A stretch of 64,000 nt of DNA from Toxonevra muliebris (lineage: Eukaryota; Arthropoda; Insecta; Diptera; Pallopteridae). Numbering within the stretch: position 1 is the stretch's first letter; every line of letters starts with the position of its first letter. Where the stretch lies: NCBI GenBank assembly GCA_963691655.1, contig OY829328.1:32321890-32385889 (forward strand). Reading direction: 5' to 3'. Below are positions 10,735-21,945 of this stretch, one piece after another. The notes below the pieces were generated by a model, which made no database searches, had not been told where the DNA came from, and saw only the letters and a list, made by a program, of their open reading frames with translations. The position numbers were made by a program, and so were the translations under genes.

Positions 10735-12254
10735 GTGGAGAGTATCTCGAAACCAAAAAAAAAAAATTTTTCGGACCACCCTAAAAACAACCAAAATTAT
10801 TTTTTCATCATAACTTTAGTATTTGATGTCCGATATTCATAAATTATATATTGTTGAAAACGTCTTGACAAGTGCTTCTTAAATGTTATTCACCTACGAA
10901 GTCATATTTCATTAGTGAAGTCTTTACTCAAAGTTCTACCCCCCTAAAAGCAATTTTCTTTTTCACAAAATTAAAGCCCTTAAAAAAAGTATTAAATTGT
11001 TGCCCAAAAAGTATCCAACTTAACCCATAAACAAACAAGTTATAGCTACTTAAGTTTTTGATGCACTTATAATTTTATTTAAGTTCGAATTTTTTGTTGT
11101 AGCTCATTTATTGCTTATAATTTTCATAGAATTTAAATGCCATTCGCAAAACACTGATAATTTTGTTTGTGTTGTGAACGAATCTGCACTTACAGTCACA
11201 GATGAAAACCGCATGGGCCATAAATTTGCCAAATTGGAAAGCCGTGAGCATTACGACCATCTGGAATCACGCCAAGATTTAGCTCAACAACTTATTCTAT
11301 TTCGCTTTATCTATGCTTGGAAATAGTTTCGTAATGATATATCGACACCTTCAATTTGTCAGCGATATCTGATATTTCCTGATCATCCTCAATCGAGCCA
11401 GGAAGGTAACCTTTGAAATTCGGAGATGTTTCGGGCATGCCTGAAAAAACATCATATTTAAGCTCAATGTCATACTCTCTTTCAACATCATCAATTTGTT
11501 GTACAAAACTATCCAAAGACAATAATCTCAGTACGCAGTGACCACAATGTATGGCATTGACGGGTTTGAACGTTGGATTCTAAGCTGCACTTGTACTAGC
11601 AAATTAGAAATAGCTTTTTCCAATTTGCTTCGTCGTATTTGGAACGATGTTTTAATATAGCATAATATTTTTCCAACTATTGGAATCATTGCAAGTTGTC
11701 CCAACTTTCAAAGAGTCTTTATAACTACTGGTATATAATCATTAAGTTTACTATTTTTTGGAGCATTAACGTATAATTTTTCAAAGAACAATAAATATTG
11801 AATTTCGTTGATAATCTAGAGTTATTAGTTTTAAATATAGGTCTTTCGTTTTGAGCTATAACAAAAAACACGAACTTAATTAAAATTAAAAGTGCATCAA
11901 AAACTTAAGTAGCTATAACTTGTTTGTTATTGGGTTAAGTTGAATACATTTTGGGAAAGAATTTAATGATTTGTTAAGGGATTTAATTTTGTGAAAAAGA
12001 AAATTGCTTTTAGGGGGGTAGAACTTTGAGTAACACTGGTGTAATATGACTTCGGATATGAATAACATCTAGAAAGGAAAGGTACTTGTAAAGACGTTGG
12101 CAACATTGTATCATTTATGAGTAGATGACATTAAATACCAAAATTATGATAAAAAATTCATTTTGGCTATTTTTAGGGTGGTCCAAAAAAAAATTTTTTT
12201 TTGGTTTCGAGATGCTCTCCAATTTTTTTTTTTGGTTTCAAGATGCTCTCCACT
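10735..12254. mobile_element. Unclassified element with ~370-400-bp terminal inverted repeats
   Basis: Bases 10735-11106 and 11853-12254 are diverged inverted copies. Matched landmarks, read inward: GTGGAGAGTATCTCGAAACC and its mate GGTTTCGAGATGCTCTCC, a GGACCACCCTAAAAA block, TTCTACCCCCCTAAAAGC, and CTACTTAAGTTTTTGATGC. The right arm has a tandem duplication of the terminal TTTGGTTTC(A/G)AGATGCTCTCC unit. The interior (11107-11852) has one moderately well-formed frame per strand. TIRs this long occur in several DNA transposon groups; the family is not identifiable from what remains. Confidence 0.65.
11307..11576 (-). pseudogene. Unidentified ORF fragment inside the long-TIR element
   Basis: The minus strand is open from just after a TAG near 11577 down to a stop at 11307-11309, about 89 codons with no internal stop. 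The translation is acidic and of ordinary composition (CGHCVLRLLSLDSF near its start, GSIEDDQEISDIADKLK near its end), unlike the low-complexity frames elsewhere. It starts without an ATG and looks like an exon or the tail of a longer protein, perhaps the element's own transposase. A convergent + frame at 11111-11326 overlaps its end. No family recognised. Confidence 0.35.
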
Positions 12255-15200
12255 CTCAGGAACTGTTTGTAGTACGATACTAAGATTTGGTACCAAAATA
12301 ATTTTTGTGCACGGAATTCTGTGTGTTTACTTTTTTTATTACTTTTCTTTTTACTATTTCATTACGTTAATATGTTCAATGGTAATGAAAGGATATATTA
12401 AAATTTACTAAAATATTTTACTAACAAACTCCGTTCTACCAGACTACACCCTTAATAGTAGAGTGCATAGAAAATGTTGTTAACTGTTTACTTAACTTGC
12501 AGATTCCATTATAAAATTACATACAAAATAAATTTAATAATTTATACTGATATTCCACACTGACTCTTAGACATTGAATTTTTAAAATTGTAACTTTTAC
12601 ATAGCCTACAGCAATTCAAATTTCGTATATTAATAACGAAATTTATGTAGATGCCCAGGTATGCTGGTTGTTGAATAGCAGGTGTAAAATCTGGTTATTG
12701 ATAAAAGGGTTAAAAAAAAGTGCAAAAAAAAAGTTTCTATCTTCTATTTAGCTAAATTATGATTTTAGTCTGGTAATGATTCTTGGCCTTAATTTCAAAA
12801 CAAAAAACCTTAAGCAACTTAATTCTTAACAATTTCCTCAGCATGCACTGCCGGTGCTATGTAGTAAGTACAGCAGAAGGACCACCCACATAAAACATAA
12901 TGCAATTTTGGTATTTACAATAGCAAACGAGTTAATTGCTATGGCAACACATGCTTAATCCTTATACAGGCAACACACAAGAGACACAACAAAAATAGTA
13001 AGATACAACAGCATAATATGAGTAGGTACTATATTGCTGTAGCAGCTATTGCTGTTGCTCCAGAGGCTGGCAATTTCCCCATTGCCATGGCCATTTGCTG
13101 TGCATTGCCACATTCGTACGGATCGATCGCATACGATTCCAAATACGATTGCTCGTGTTAAATTGTCTAAAGAGTTACAATTTAATATTGCTCTGCAAAG
13201 AAAAAAGCACCAGCAACAGCAACAACAGTAACAAGATAAAATAGCAAGAACAACTGAGCCGGCGCAACCATTTATGCCAACACTTGCACCAAATGCCAAA
13301 TGTAGCATTCAGCAGCATTCACAGCATTTGTGTGTGTTGCAGCCACATGCATCTGCATAACTGAAATAGGAAATATGTATCTATGAAGGGGAGAGAAAGG
13401 GAGAAAGAACTTGAGATGCTGAAAAAAAACTAGAAACAAAACTCTTGTGGTTGATAATGTTTTCTGCTGTTAATGTTCTTGTTATTGTTCCTGACGGTTG
13501 TGAGGAGCAGATTCTATGCTGCTTCATGGTGTTCCAAGGCACATTTAATGCATAGTTGTTGGTGTTTGTGTTTTATTTATTTATTTAGTGTTGTAATCGA
13601 CACTAGTTGAATTAATCGTATTTAACACTGTGAGTGGCGGCGGTGGCGATGATGTTGACGGTATGACGGTGCCAAGTATTGAATATTTATACACAAATAC
13701 GAATATATCCATACATGCAAATGACATATGCTTTTTTTTTCTTCTCATATTCATCATTTTCGGCTTTAAAATCATTAATAAAGCTATAAACCCATCCTTA
13801 AAAATTAATTTTATTTTTCACTTAAATTTTTATTTTTTTTTTTTTTGAATTTTTCTGCTTTTTTTTATAAAGTCAAAAATATTTTCAAGGTTAACCACAA
13901 TTGATAAATGAAGTGTTTCTGCGCGAAACGACCACAAATCACACGAAGCAATAATCATGCATTTATTTTTGTTTTTGTTTTTTATCTTCCTTTATTTATT
14001 TATTTCATTTTTTTGTTGCCATTTTTACTTTGACTTTGGCGTTATTGAATATCGTTGCCGTAAATTGTGCTGCTGTGTTTTATGAATGTATGCATGTATA
14101 CCTGATGTTGTTGGTTGCAGCATTGCAGTTTCTTCCTGCTGTAGCATTTTTGTTTCGGAATTTTGTTAATATTTATGTATTTTACAAATTGTCGCATATC
14201 GAAAGTGAAAATTGTAAGTTTCCTTCAAAAAAAAAAAAAAAAAAAATTGTCCGTAAATCTTTTGGGTTTTTTTTTGTGAAATAATGAAGCAGAAGTTTTG
14301 CAAGGTCTGCACATACAGTCAGTTTTTTATAGTTAAACTAGAAAAGCTGGAAGAATGCAAGGGCGCATAGTAGACCAGTGAGATCGCTGTACATAAAAGT
14401 ATAAAGTCCAACTAAGCTTAATTCATCATAGTCATCATCAATGAGTGGAATAAGGTGGTTTAAAAACTATGGAGTGACAGCGGTATCAAACACCGTCAGT
14501 GATCGCTTTCTTTCTTTCACTAAGGAAAATTAAATTCTGCATCGCAGTACAAAGTGTTGACAAACGTAGACTGAACTTCAAATTACATATTGCAAAGCAC
14601 TAGTGGATCAAAACGGGGTATTCATCCTCGGCTCCTCCCCCTCCCGGCCCAAAACTTGTATGTCTAACACACTTTACCAATAATGCAGTATCGATGAGCA
14701 ACCTTCGAAATTAATAGTTGGCCCTTGAGTATATGCCCAATAAGAAGTGTCCGTACTCTGTCGAACTACTCAACAGTTGATAACCAATGGCATTTTATGT
14801 AGTATAAAACATCTCGCAAACTTAAGAAGTAAAAATCGTTCAAGGATTCAAAAAGAGGCCGATATCACTGATTTTTTCGGATAAAAAGAATACCATACAC
14901 AAATGAAAACAAACAAAGGGTGGTCAAAATAACTCAAAACATTGCGTAATCAATTTGGGACAAATATGTCCCTTGCTCGTGAAAGGCTTAAATTCTCGCG
15001 GCTATTGATATTTTTTCGTAGCATTGGTTAGTCGAGCCGAAGTTGGCGATTTGCGTCCAATATACCTAAACCTCGATTATTGGAAAAAAGTTCAAAAAAT
15101 ATCGCAATTAATTTTCATTTGTTTTCAATTTTTTTTTTTTTAATAAAAAAACAATTTTTTTAATAAGTTTTTATATCAAAGTAAATATAAATAAGCTATT

Positions 15201-15964
15201 CCCAAATTTAGTCAAGATCTACCATCTATTTTCTGGGCCATATAAATAACCAGAGTGACAATCAATACAGCTGGCTCAATGGAAATCGAAAAAACAACAT
15301 TGAAAATGAAAGCCCCATCCTCAGCGAGTACTTATCTATACATTTATTAGTGTTTAAAAGGATGAAGATCCTTATTCCAGAAGATCCCAAAGTACTACAC
15401 TATAATATTACATATCATATACAAAACATTTCATTTATCGTTGCAAAAATCATCAGGTGAAAATTTGAAACATTTTTGGAATATGTGTTTATTTTTACTA
15501 AAGTCAAGTATTCAGAATATATTAAACTTCTATCAACTCTCGTAATGGGTCAAAAAAGCTTTTTCGAAAAAGGCAAAAAAATACCTATAAAGGTGGGTGC
15601 TAAAGGGTTAATTATTTCGAAAAAAATATTTTACGGAAAATTCTACCATAAATTATTGAACATAAAAACAAGTTCTGATGCAAAACTAACAAGTTATCGT
15701 ATGGTTTATTATACTTAATCTGTTAGAAATGTGTAAACTCTAGGACCACGTTTGACGTAAACTTTTAAAATGCCGAGACTCATATAATTTTTTTCCCGAT
15801 TTCATTCAGAATCCACATTCAGAATCTTGTTATTTTTTCGTTTGTTGAACCATGTTATTCAAAAACAAATCAACACTATCACAATTTTTTTAACACCCGC
15901 AGAAAGTAATTCAAAAATCATCAAACTTTCACGTCTTTTGTATACTATAGTAACCAAATTATTT
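12255..15964. other. AT-rich noncoding DNA, no gene seen
   Basis: Contains CAG/CAA repeats (13205-13230), poly(T) (13829-13845), poly(A) (14228-14246) and assorted short ORFs without motifs. Bases about 15337-15440 resemble 46149-46230 inside the hAT element (shared ATCTATACATTTATTAGTGT and AGAAGATCC), so a fragment of a dispersed repeat is present. Confidence 0.5.
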
Positions 15965-16520
15965 ATTGTACTATACATAATGCTCGTATCTATACAGTTT
16001 TTCGCGGTAGTATACCGTTTTGCAACTCCAAAACCGCATACCGCCTTTTTTACCAAAATACCACGTTTATAATAAGAAAAAAATATTAAATTTTTGAACG
16101 CTAGGAAATTCAAATTTATCAATCGCAATCTAAAATGTCTGAGAGAACAATGGCAACTCATTACGAGTATACTTTTGAAAGAAGTGGAAATATTGAAGGC
16201 AATTCTTATCGTCAAATGTAACCTGAAATATCCATGCGTTGATTTCTAAAAATACCTCATAGCAAAACTGGAATCACTTCGTCAAATTTCTTCCAAGCTC
16301 AAATTCAATACAACTACAAAAGGAGATATGAAAATGGAGAACGAAGACGATATAGATGATGGATAAATTGCTTTCCTTATTAATTTTCATTGAAAACAAA
16401 ATTATACCGCGAAATATACAGTTGTTTTCAAATCGATTTACAGTTTTTAAAAGTTTTTGGTAGAAATATACAGTTTTTGGTCCGAAAAAAGATACGAGCG
16501 TTAACTATACAGTATATTGT
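15965..16520. mobile_element. Possible small TIR element
   Basis: GCTCGTATCTATACAGTTTTTC at about 15982-16003 is matched in inverse orientation by GATACGAGCGTTAACTATACAG near 16490-16512. The inner part repeats TATACAGTTTTTGG-type motifs. The ends and target duplication are not clear, so the boundaries are approximate. Confidence 0.3.
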
Positions 16521-16560
16521 ACATTAGAGTTGTGTGAATTTGTACACTATAATGTACAAC
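16517..16560. repeat. Short perfect hairpin
   Basis: TTGTACATTA and TAATGTACAA form 10-bp inverted arms separated by about 23 bases. No function evident. Confidence 0.5.
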
Positions 16561-16679
16561 TTCTTCAAGCATGCAAAAACAATTTTTCTTAACAACTTTT
16601 TTTTTAATTATTAATTTTGTATTATGAAATGGAGTTTCAACTTTCGTTTTAAACTATTATAATTAAAAAAACTAAATTG

Positions 16680-16826
16680 TGTATTAACGAACACAAGGCA
16701 AAAGTGAAACTTCTTGTGAACTAAACGAAACACAAGCAAATGAAATTTTTCAATCGCTAAATTTTTTACTTCATTGGCTTGTGTTTTTAAAGAAGTTTCA
16801 CTTCTGCCTTGTGTTCGTTAATACGC
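16680..16826. mobile_element. Hairpin (foldback) MITE
   Basis: Bases 16680-16744 and 16769-16826 are inverted arms with few mismatches. The outer part pairs GTATTAACGAACACAAGGCA with TGCCTTGTGTTCGTTAATAC, then AAGTGAAACTTCTT with AAGAAGTTTCACTT, then CACAAGC with GCTTGTG. The whole could fold into one long hairpin with an AT-rich loop. A loose AGAAGTTTCACTT copy recurs at 17233-17245, so the sequence is dispersed. Confidence 0.7.
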
Positions 16827-17336
16827 AACCAATTTTTTTTTTGGGATTATGCTAGAACAAAAATTGCAACTCTGTACCGGTAATGTCGATGACAATTGTA
16901 GACGAACTCTTTTTGTGTGCGACATCTTCATGTAATTCCTTGGACATTTGCGCCATCTGTATGTGAAATGTATAACTGTCATAAACTTTAAGATGGCGAC
17001 GCTACACATTGTTCTTTCTGCCATAGGCGTGTGTGTGTGTGTGTATGTAATTAATATGTTATATTGAATAAAAACTATTTATGAATCGTTTATTATATAG
17101 TTTACTCGTGAATTCAGTTACGGAATATTGATATTTAGCCCCTCATGCACATTGCTCGGTAAAATTATGTCGCATTGCAAACTTACGCGCGACGTCACAT
17201 CTGGTTGGTTTTACTCTAGGACAAGAGAAAAGAAGTTTCACTTCAAAAAGTTTATATACCTGCTCAAATTTTAAACTTTGTGCCTTCATTTCTTAAATTC
17301 ACACAAATGTAATTTGGACTGTTTTTCAAAATCAAA
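16827..17336. other. Noncoding DNA with (GT)n
   Basis: No gene seen. A GTGTGTGTGT run lies near 17029-17043. Confidence 0.5.
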
Positions 17337-18640
17337 TAAAAAACAATGGATGTGTGCAAGGCACGCAAGATATTTGATGTGTAAACAGTTAAGCTAACTG
17401 AATGTCATATACATAAGCTCACATATGTATAGCCATATATAGGGAGTTGATGTATAATCTATATGCTTAGGTAATTCAAATTAAAACAATTATTTTATAA
17501 GCTTAAAAACTTATTAGATATTATTATCTTTTATATATATAATAACCCAATTCACCATAAATTGCAAATGGTCTTACATCATTGCAAATGCAAATTTTTA
17601 TTCCATATCACATATATTTGTTGTTGTGATAGCATAAATATTTTGCAATTGCACCAAATCGTGAATAGGGCTGATATGTTGTAGTTGCATTATTTTTCTT
17701 TTACTCAATGCATCGGAATCTATATGCTCGCATATACGCAGCTGCAATTGCATTCTTTTTTTCGCGCTTTAAGTTTTTCTTCCTGTCGATTTGAAATTTT
17801 ATTAGATGTGAAAATTTTACATAACGTCGCCAGAGAATTGATTTGGCGTATAGGTATATGAATTTGTACACACATACGTCAAATCAATCCTCAGGCGACG
17901 ATAAGTGCTTTCCACATTTAACCTTAGGAAGGCAACAGGGATGACTAGTCACCCCACTACTTTTTAAAAGCACCGCAAAGAGAGTTGTCTTAACTGCATT
18001 TAATAAAAATAAAAAAGAATGTATTTTTATTGAAGTAAATAAGTGATTTTATAATAAATAAGTCTGATTTTTTCTGTTTAACAAATTTGCTATTTACATA
18101 GATAAAAAAAAATTTTGTCTTTTATAATGCCGTGATTTGCTATCATTATCACTACGTTTTGTTTATACATTTATTGAAACCTAGATTCCTTATTACTTAT
18201 CATTTTGTATTGTTTTTGTATTTTAAAAAATATTTAATTTTAATGCAATCTAACTAACCGAATGCAAAATCTATCAAACGCCTATGTTTGCTACGGCGAC
18301 TTCTCTGCTTGTATGGTATAGTCGATCTCCATACGTTTAACACCAACAAATAATTCTGCCACGAATAAATGTACACACACATTTTGTTTTCGTATGTACA
18401 TAAATGTGTGAGTAAATTGATCGAAACATAAACAAAAAAACTCCGCTCGTATTTTAATTTCTCCCTCTCTTCTTCTCTTCTCTTTGTTGGTTAGAGTAGC
18501 ACAGTCATACCGCGCAGTAGTGTGAGCGAGAAGGGAACTGGACGTTACAGTTATCTTACATCTTACGATACAGTTATTGTTACATTTTACACATTTAAAA
18601 TTTTGCCCATACCGTGAGCTAAAATGTTTACACATCAAAA
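17337..18640 (+). repeat. ~1.3-kb dispersed repeat, copy 1 (inverted partner at 58646-59923)
   Basis: Colinear over its full length with the reverse complement of 58646-59923. It starts in both copies at AACAATGGATGTGTGCAAGG and ends at GTTTACACATC followed by an A-run. Near its ends are inverted copies of TTTGATGTGTAAACA (17373-17387 and about 18624-18638), as in a DNA transposon, although about 36 bp shared by both copies lies outside the left one. A strong internal hairpin lies at 17825-17900. The minus-strand 115-codon frame at 18291-18638 has no recognisable domain and is not called coding. Confidence 0.8.
17825..17900. repeat. Internal hairpin of the 1.3-kb repeat
   Basis: CGTCGCCAGAGAATTGATTT pairs with AAATCAATCCTCAGGCGACG across a spacer of about 35 bases. 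The hairpin is also present in copy 2 (about 59360-59435), where the first arm reads CGTCGCCTGAG, making the stem more perfect. Confidence 0.75.
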
Positions 18641-18893
18641 AAAAAAACTGTACTCCCGCTTTTACTTAAACTTAAATTTTAAAAAGAAAAAACATGCTTG
18701 ATTGAAAACATATTTTCTTTTAAAAATTCCCGATAGGTTTGAAATGAGAAGTAGTGAAATATGAACTTTTTTTTTTGTACATTATAATAGCCAAAAACAA
18801 CGAAAGGGTTAGTGGAAGTAAATAATAAACGAGAGAGAGAAGATATAGGTAACGGCATCTCTCAGCATTATCTTATAAATTATCTGCATATAC
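18641..18893. other. Noncoding DNA; left part of a dispersed repeat
   Basis: No gene. Bases about 18815-18893 resemble 46365-46440 (shared GAGAGAGAGA, GTAACGGCAT and ATTATCTGCATA). The similarity resumes at 19789, on the other side of a hAT-type insertion. Confidence 0.5.
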
Positions 18894-19788
18894 CAGTGTT
18901 GCCAAATTAGTGCTTTTCGAACTATATAGCTCGTTTACTGCAAGACGGTCATAAGTCAAAAAACAAATATTCTAGAAAATCACATTTAAAGATTTCAATG
19001 AACTACTACTTGGCATTATAATAACAATAACGATACATTTTCTTCTCACAAGGAGAGTTTTTAAGATACCGTTATGATTTGTACATAACGGAGAAAATCA
19101 CATTTAAAGTTTTCAATGATCTACAAACAAATAATCGTCTTACGAGAAGAGTTTATACTACTCTTATGATTTTTTTTTACACAATGTAAAGCATTAAATT
19201 ACAATTAGTTCGGAAAACTTAACTCGAATTTTTTTCATTTTTTTATTATGACAGTGTTTCAGGAAACGAGCGGTATATGCTAAGTATTTTTGCAATATAT
19301 AACGATTTAATTTATTTCATTTATGAGTTAACTCCAATTTTTAAGAATATTGCTATAAAATGTTATCGTACATTGTAGGATAAAAAATTATTCGGTCGAT
19401 CGAAATTTTAATTTCATTTAGAAAAGTGAGTCGGCCCTCGCCTGCATTCACAAGAGTATTGCCATTTGGACACAGCGGATTCAGAGCTTACCTAAAAGGG
19501 GTTTCATTTTTCGTCCCTTTAATTTCTTTTTAATTCATGATCAGAATGTATGAAATTTTCATCGGTAGGGGGAGCGGTGGCTTAACCCCAAGGCCCCCTT
19601 TGGATCCGCTTGTGGTATACTGTGCTTATTTTTAGTGAGTACTACATATGAAAACAGAAAAGAAATATTGCAGGCTATGTGAAACGATGCGTAGTGATGT
19701 TGTTTTTCACTCAGTGCTTTTTTTTTTAGCATTATTCCATTAAATTTAGTGCTTTTCACGCGTTTTTTTCAAAATGTTGGCATCATGG
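18894..19788. mobile_element. hAT-type element, non-autonomous, 895 bp
   Basis: The left end is CAGTGTTGCCAA. The right end read inward from 19788 is CCATGATGCCAA; 9 of 12 positions match. Flanks are GCATATAC (18886-18893) and GCATACAC (19789-19796), a 7/8 match to an 8-bp target-site duplication as hAT elements make. The related sequence at 46435-46442 has a single GCATACAC with no insert, a paralogous empty site. The interior has no transposase frame. Confidence 0.75.
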
Positions 19789-20524
19789 GCATACACATAT
19801 AACAAAACAAAAATCAACAAGTAGTTTGGTTTTCTTCTTTCTTGGACAACTTGTATTTAAAAGAAAAAATTATTTCGACCACACTGATCTTTAAAAATAA
19901 CGAAGGCCTTTAAAATGATTTAATGAGAGCTTGGTTAGCACCCAAAGTGTTATACTGAAAAATATTTTCTGCTTTTAGTTTTCAATTTTGCATGCAAATA
20001 TACATATGAACAAACCCGTTTACTGTAATACTTTTTTTTTGAAAAGAAAAAAATAAAATAAGATAGCCTAAGATTGCTAATTTTTTGCAAGATGTAAAAG
20101 AATCATTAGAAAGATTTTCTACTTATATTGTTTTGATACTTATATTGTTTTTCGTCATGTTCATACATTCCTTAAGACGTTTTAGGTGCCATAAGTGCTT
20201 TCATGTGTAGTGATAGGTTTTCTCCAATATAACTTCTTTTGCTGTTCTTCTTTTTCCCTAATAAATAGTAAAAGGTTCCTTAACCTATCACGGAGAATGG
20301 TTATGGTCACACAAAAGAAAATCATGTTCCTTTCGCTGATAGTTTATTAGCTATTTAATTCCTTTCAATCCCAAAAACTCACAAACCCACATGATCCAAA
20401 CTCGATATTTTCACCGAACGTTTTTAGTTAATCAAGATATACCGATTGGCTGTCGATTATGATCGCAAAATCGCTTGAGATTAAAGTGGTCTAGGATTTG
20501 GGTTTGGGTGGAGGCTGATTTTAC
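19789..20524. other. Noncoding DNA; right part of a dispersed repeat
   Basis: Bases 19789-19850 continue the similarity to 46435-46485 (ATAACAAAACAAA, then AGTAGTTTGGTT). The rest is AT-rich with no gene seen. Confidence 0.45.
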
Positions 20525-21945
20525 TAAACCATGACCAAAACCCAGACCTAGACCAAAAACTCCTGCTAAAATTTTATCAAATACAGGTCAAAAATTAAAA
20601 GATAAGTGGAGCAAAACTGATACCAAAATTCAAACTAAAATCGGATAGAAATTTAGGCAGAAATTTCGACCAAATTTCAAACTAAAATTCAAATACTTTT
20701 TTCAGATCGAAGTTCAAACCAAAAAAAGAACCAACTTCAGATCAAAAATCTAGATCAAAATGAGACCAAATTCAGATCAAAATCTTAATTATGACTTTTA
20801 TGATGGATTTATATTGTTAAATGATATATTTTGAGAAAACAATTTGCAGTAAATTTTAATTTCATTTGAGAAAAAACTTTGATGAAAAAATTTGATACAT
20901 CTCTATTTTTTGAGTCATTTAAGTTAAATTAATTTAAAAAATTTAAATTAAGATAACAGTTGATTTGGATAGTACTTTAAACGAATTTTTAAAATATATG
21001 TAAAATATATATATATATCACTCTTAGAGTCGATATCATTATTAATATCGGCCTGGTGGCACTTAATTTTTATGAACAATTAAATACGTTCTTTAAGCCT
21101 GTTTTACATTACTTAAAATGTAAATATATCTTAATTTGACCAAAAAACCAATATGTTTTAAATTTCAACGAGATCCGTACACGCTTTCGGGTACCGGAAA
21201 ACAACCGGTTAAAAAAAAAACAATGTTCAGACCACGAATCGGATCGAAATTCCAAAAAAAATCGGCCAAAAGTATATCAAATTTAGGTCAAAAATCATAC
21301 TAAAAACAAAATTCAGACCGAATCAAAACCAAAATCAGTTTTAAAATTCATTCCAAAATTTCAAAAAAAAAAATTTAGACCACAACTCAGACCAATAGTT
21401 AGACAAAACTTTATGCCAAAATTCACACCAAAAACTAGTGGGAATATCTGATAAATATTTACATCAAAAAATTTTAACTTAAATTAAACAAAAACTAGAC
21501 CAAAATTCCAGACGAATTGTGACCAAACTTCAAAACAAAATTCAGACCGATATCGGACCGAAATTCAGACCAAAATAGTATCAAAATCAAGCCAATTCAG
21601 ATAAAAATACTAACCACAACTCAAACTAAAAGTTAGATTAAAACTGAAGCTGAAAAGGCCAAACATAAATTAAAAGTAAACCAAAATTTAGACCAGAAAT
21701 CTGATCAAACTGTGGTCTGCAATCGCTGGTAAGCAAATCAAAACTGAGACCAAACATGGATTAAAGCTCAAACCAAATTCAAATTAAAATTCAAACTTAG
21801 TAAAGCAAAATTCTGACTTACAATCAAACAAGAATTTAGATCAAAAACAGGCAAAAAGGGAAACGTTAAACAAATATGAGACTAAAATTCAGTTCAAAAT
21901 TCAATCCAAAAACTAGACCTAAAAGTAAGACATTTATAAGCTGGC
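20525..21945. repeat. Degenerate array of GACCAAAATTCA-like units
   Basis: Bases 20525-20790 and 21210-21945 consist almost entirely of variants of a roughly 11-13-bp word: (A)GACCAAAATTCA, AGATCAAAAT, AAACTAAAATTC, GACCGAAATTC. They are separated by 20791-21209, which lacks the word. Spacing is irregular, so this is a decayed tandem array and not a young satellite. No open frame crosses it on either strand. Confidence 0.75.

Noticed and set aside
12955..13308. 117-codon minus-strand ORF with a Cys-rich stretch
   Set aside because: The Cys run is a CAGCAA microsatellite read in another frame.
15859..16215. 118-codon minus-strand ORF
   Set aside because: Overlaps a TIR-like element, no motif, typical chance ORF in AT-rich sequence.
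18291..18638. 115-codon minus-strand ORF inside repeat copy 1, also partly present in copy 2
   Set aside because: No domain, and conservation is explained by the repeat itself; copy 2 has indels across the region.
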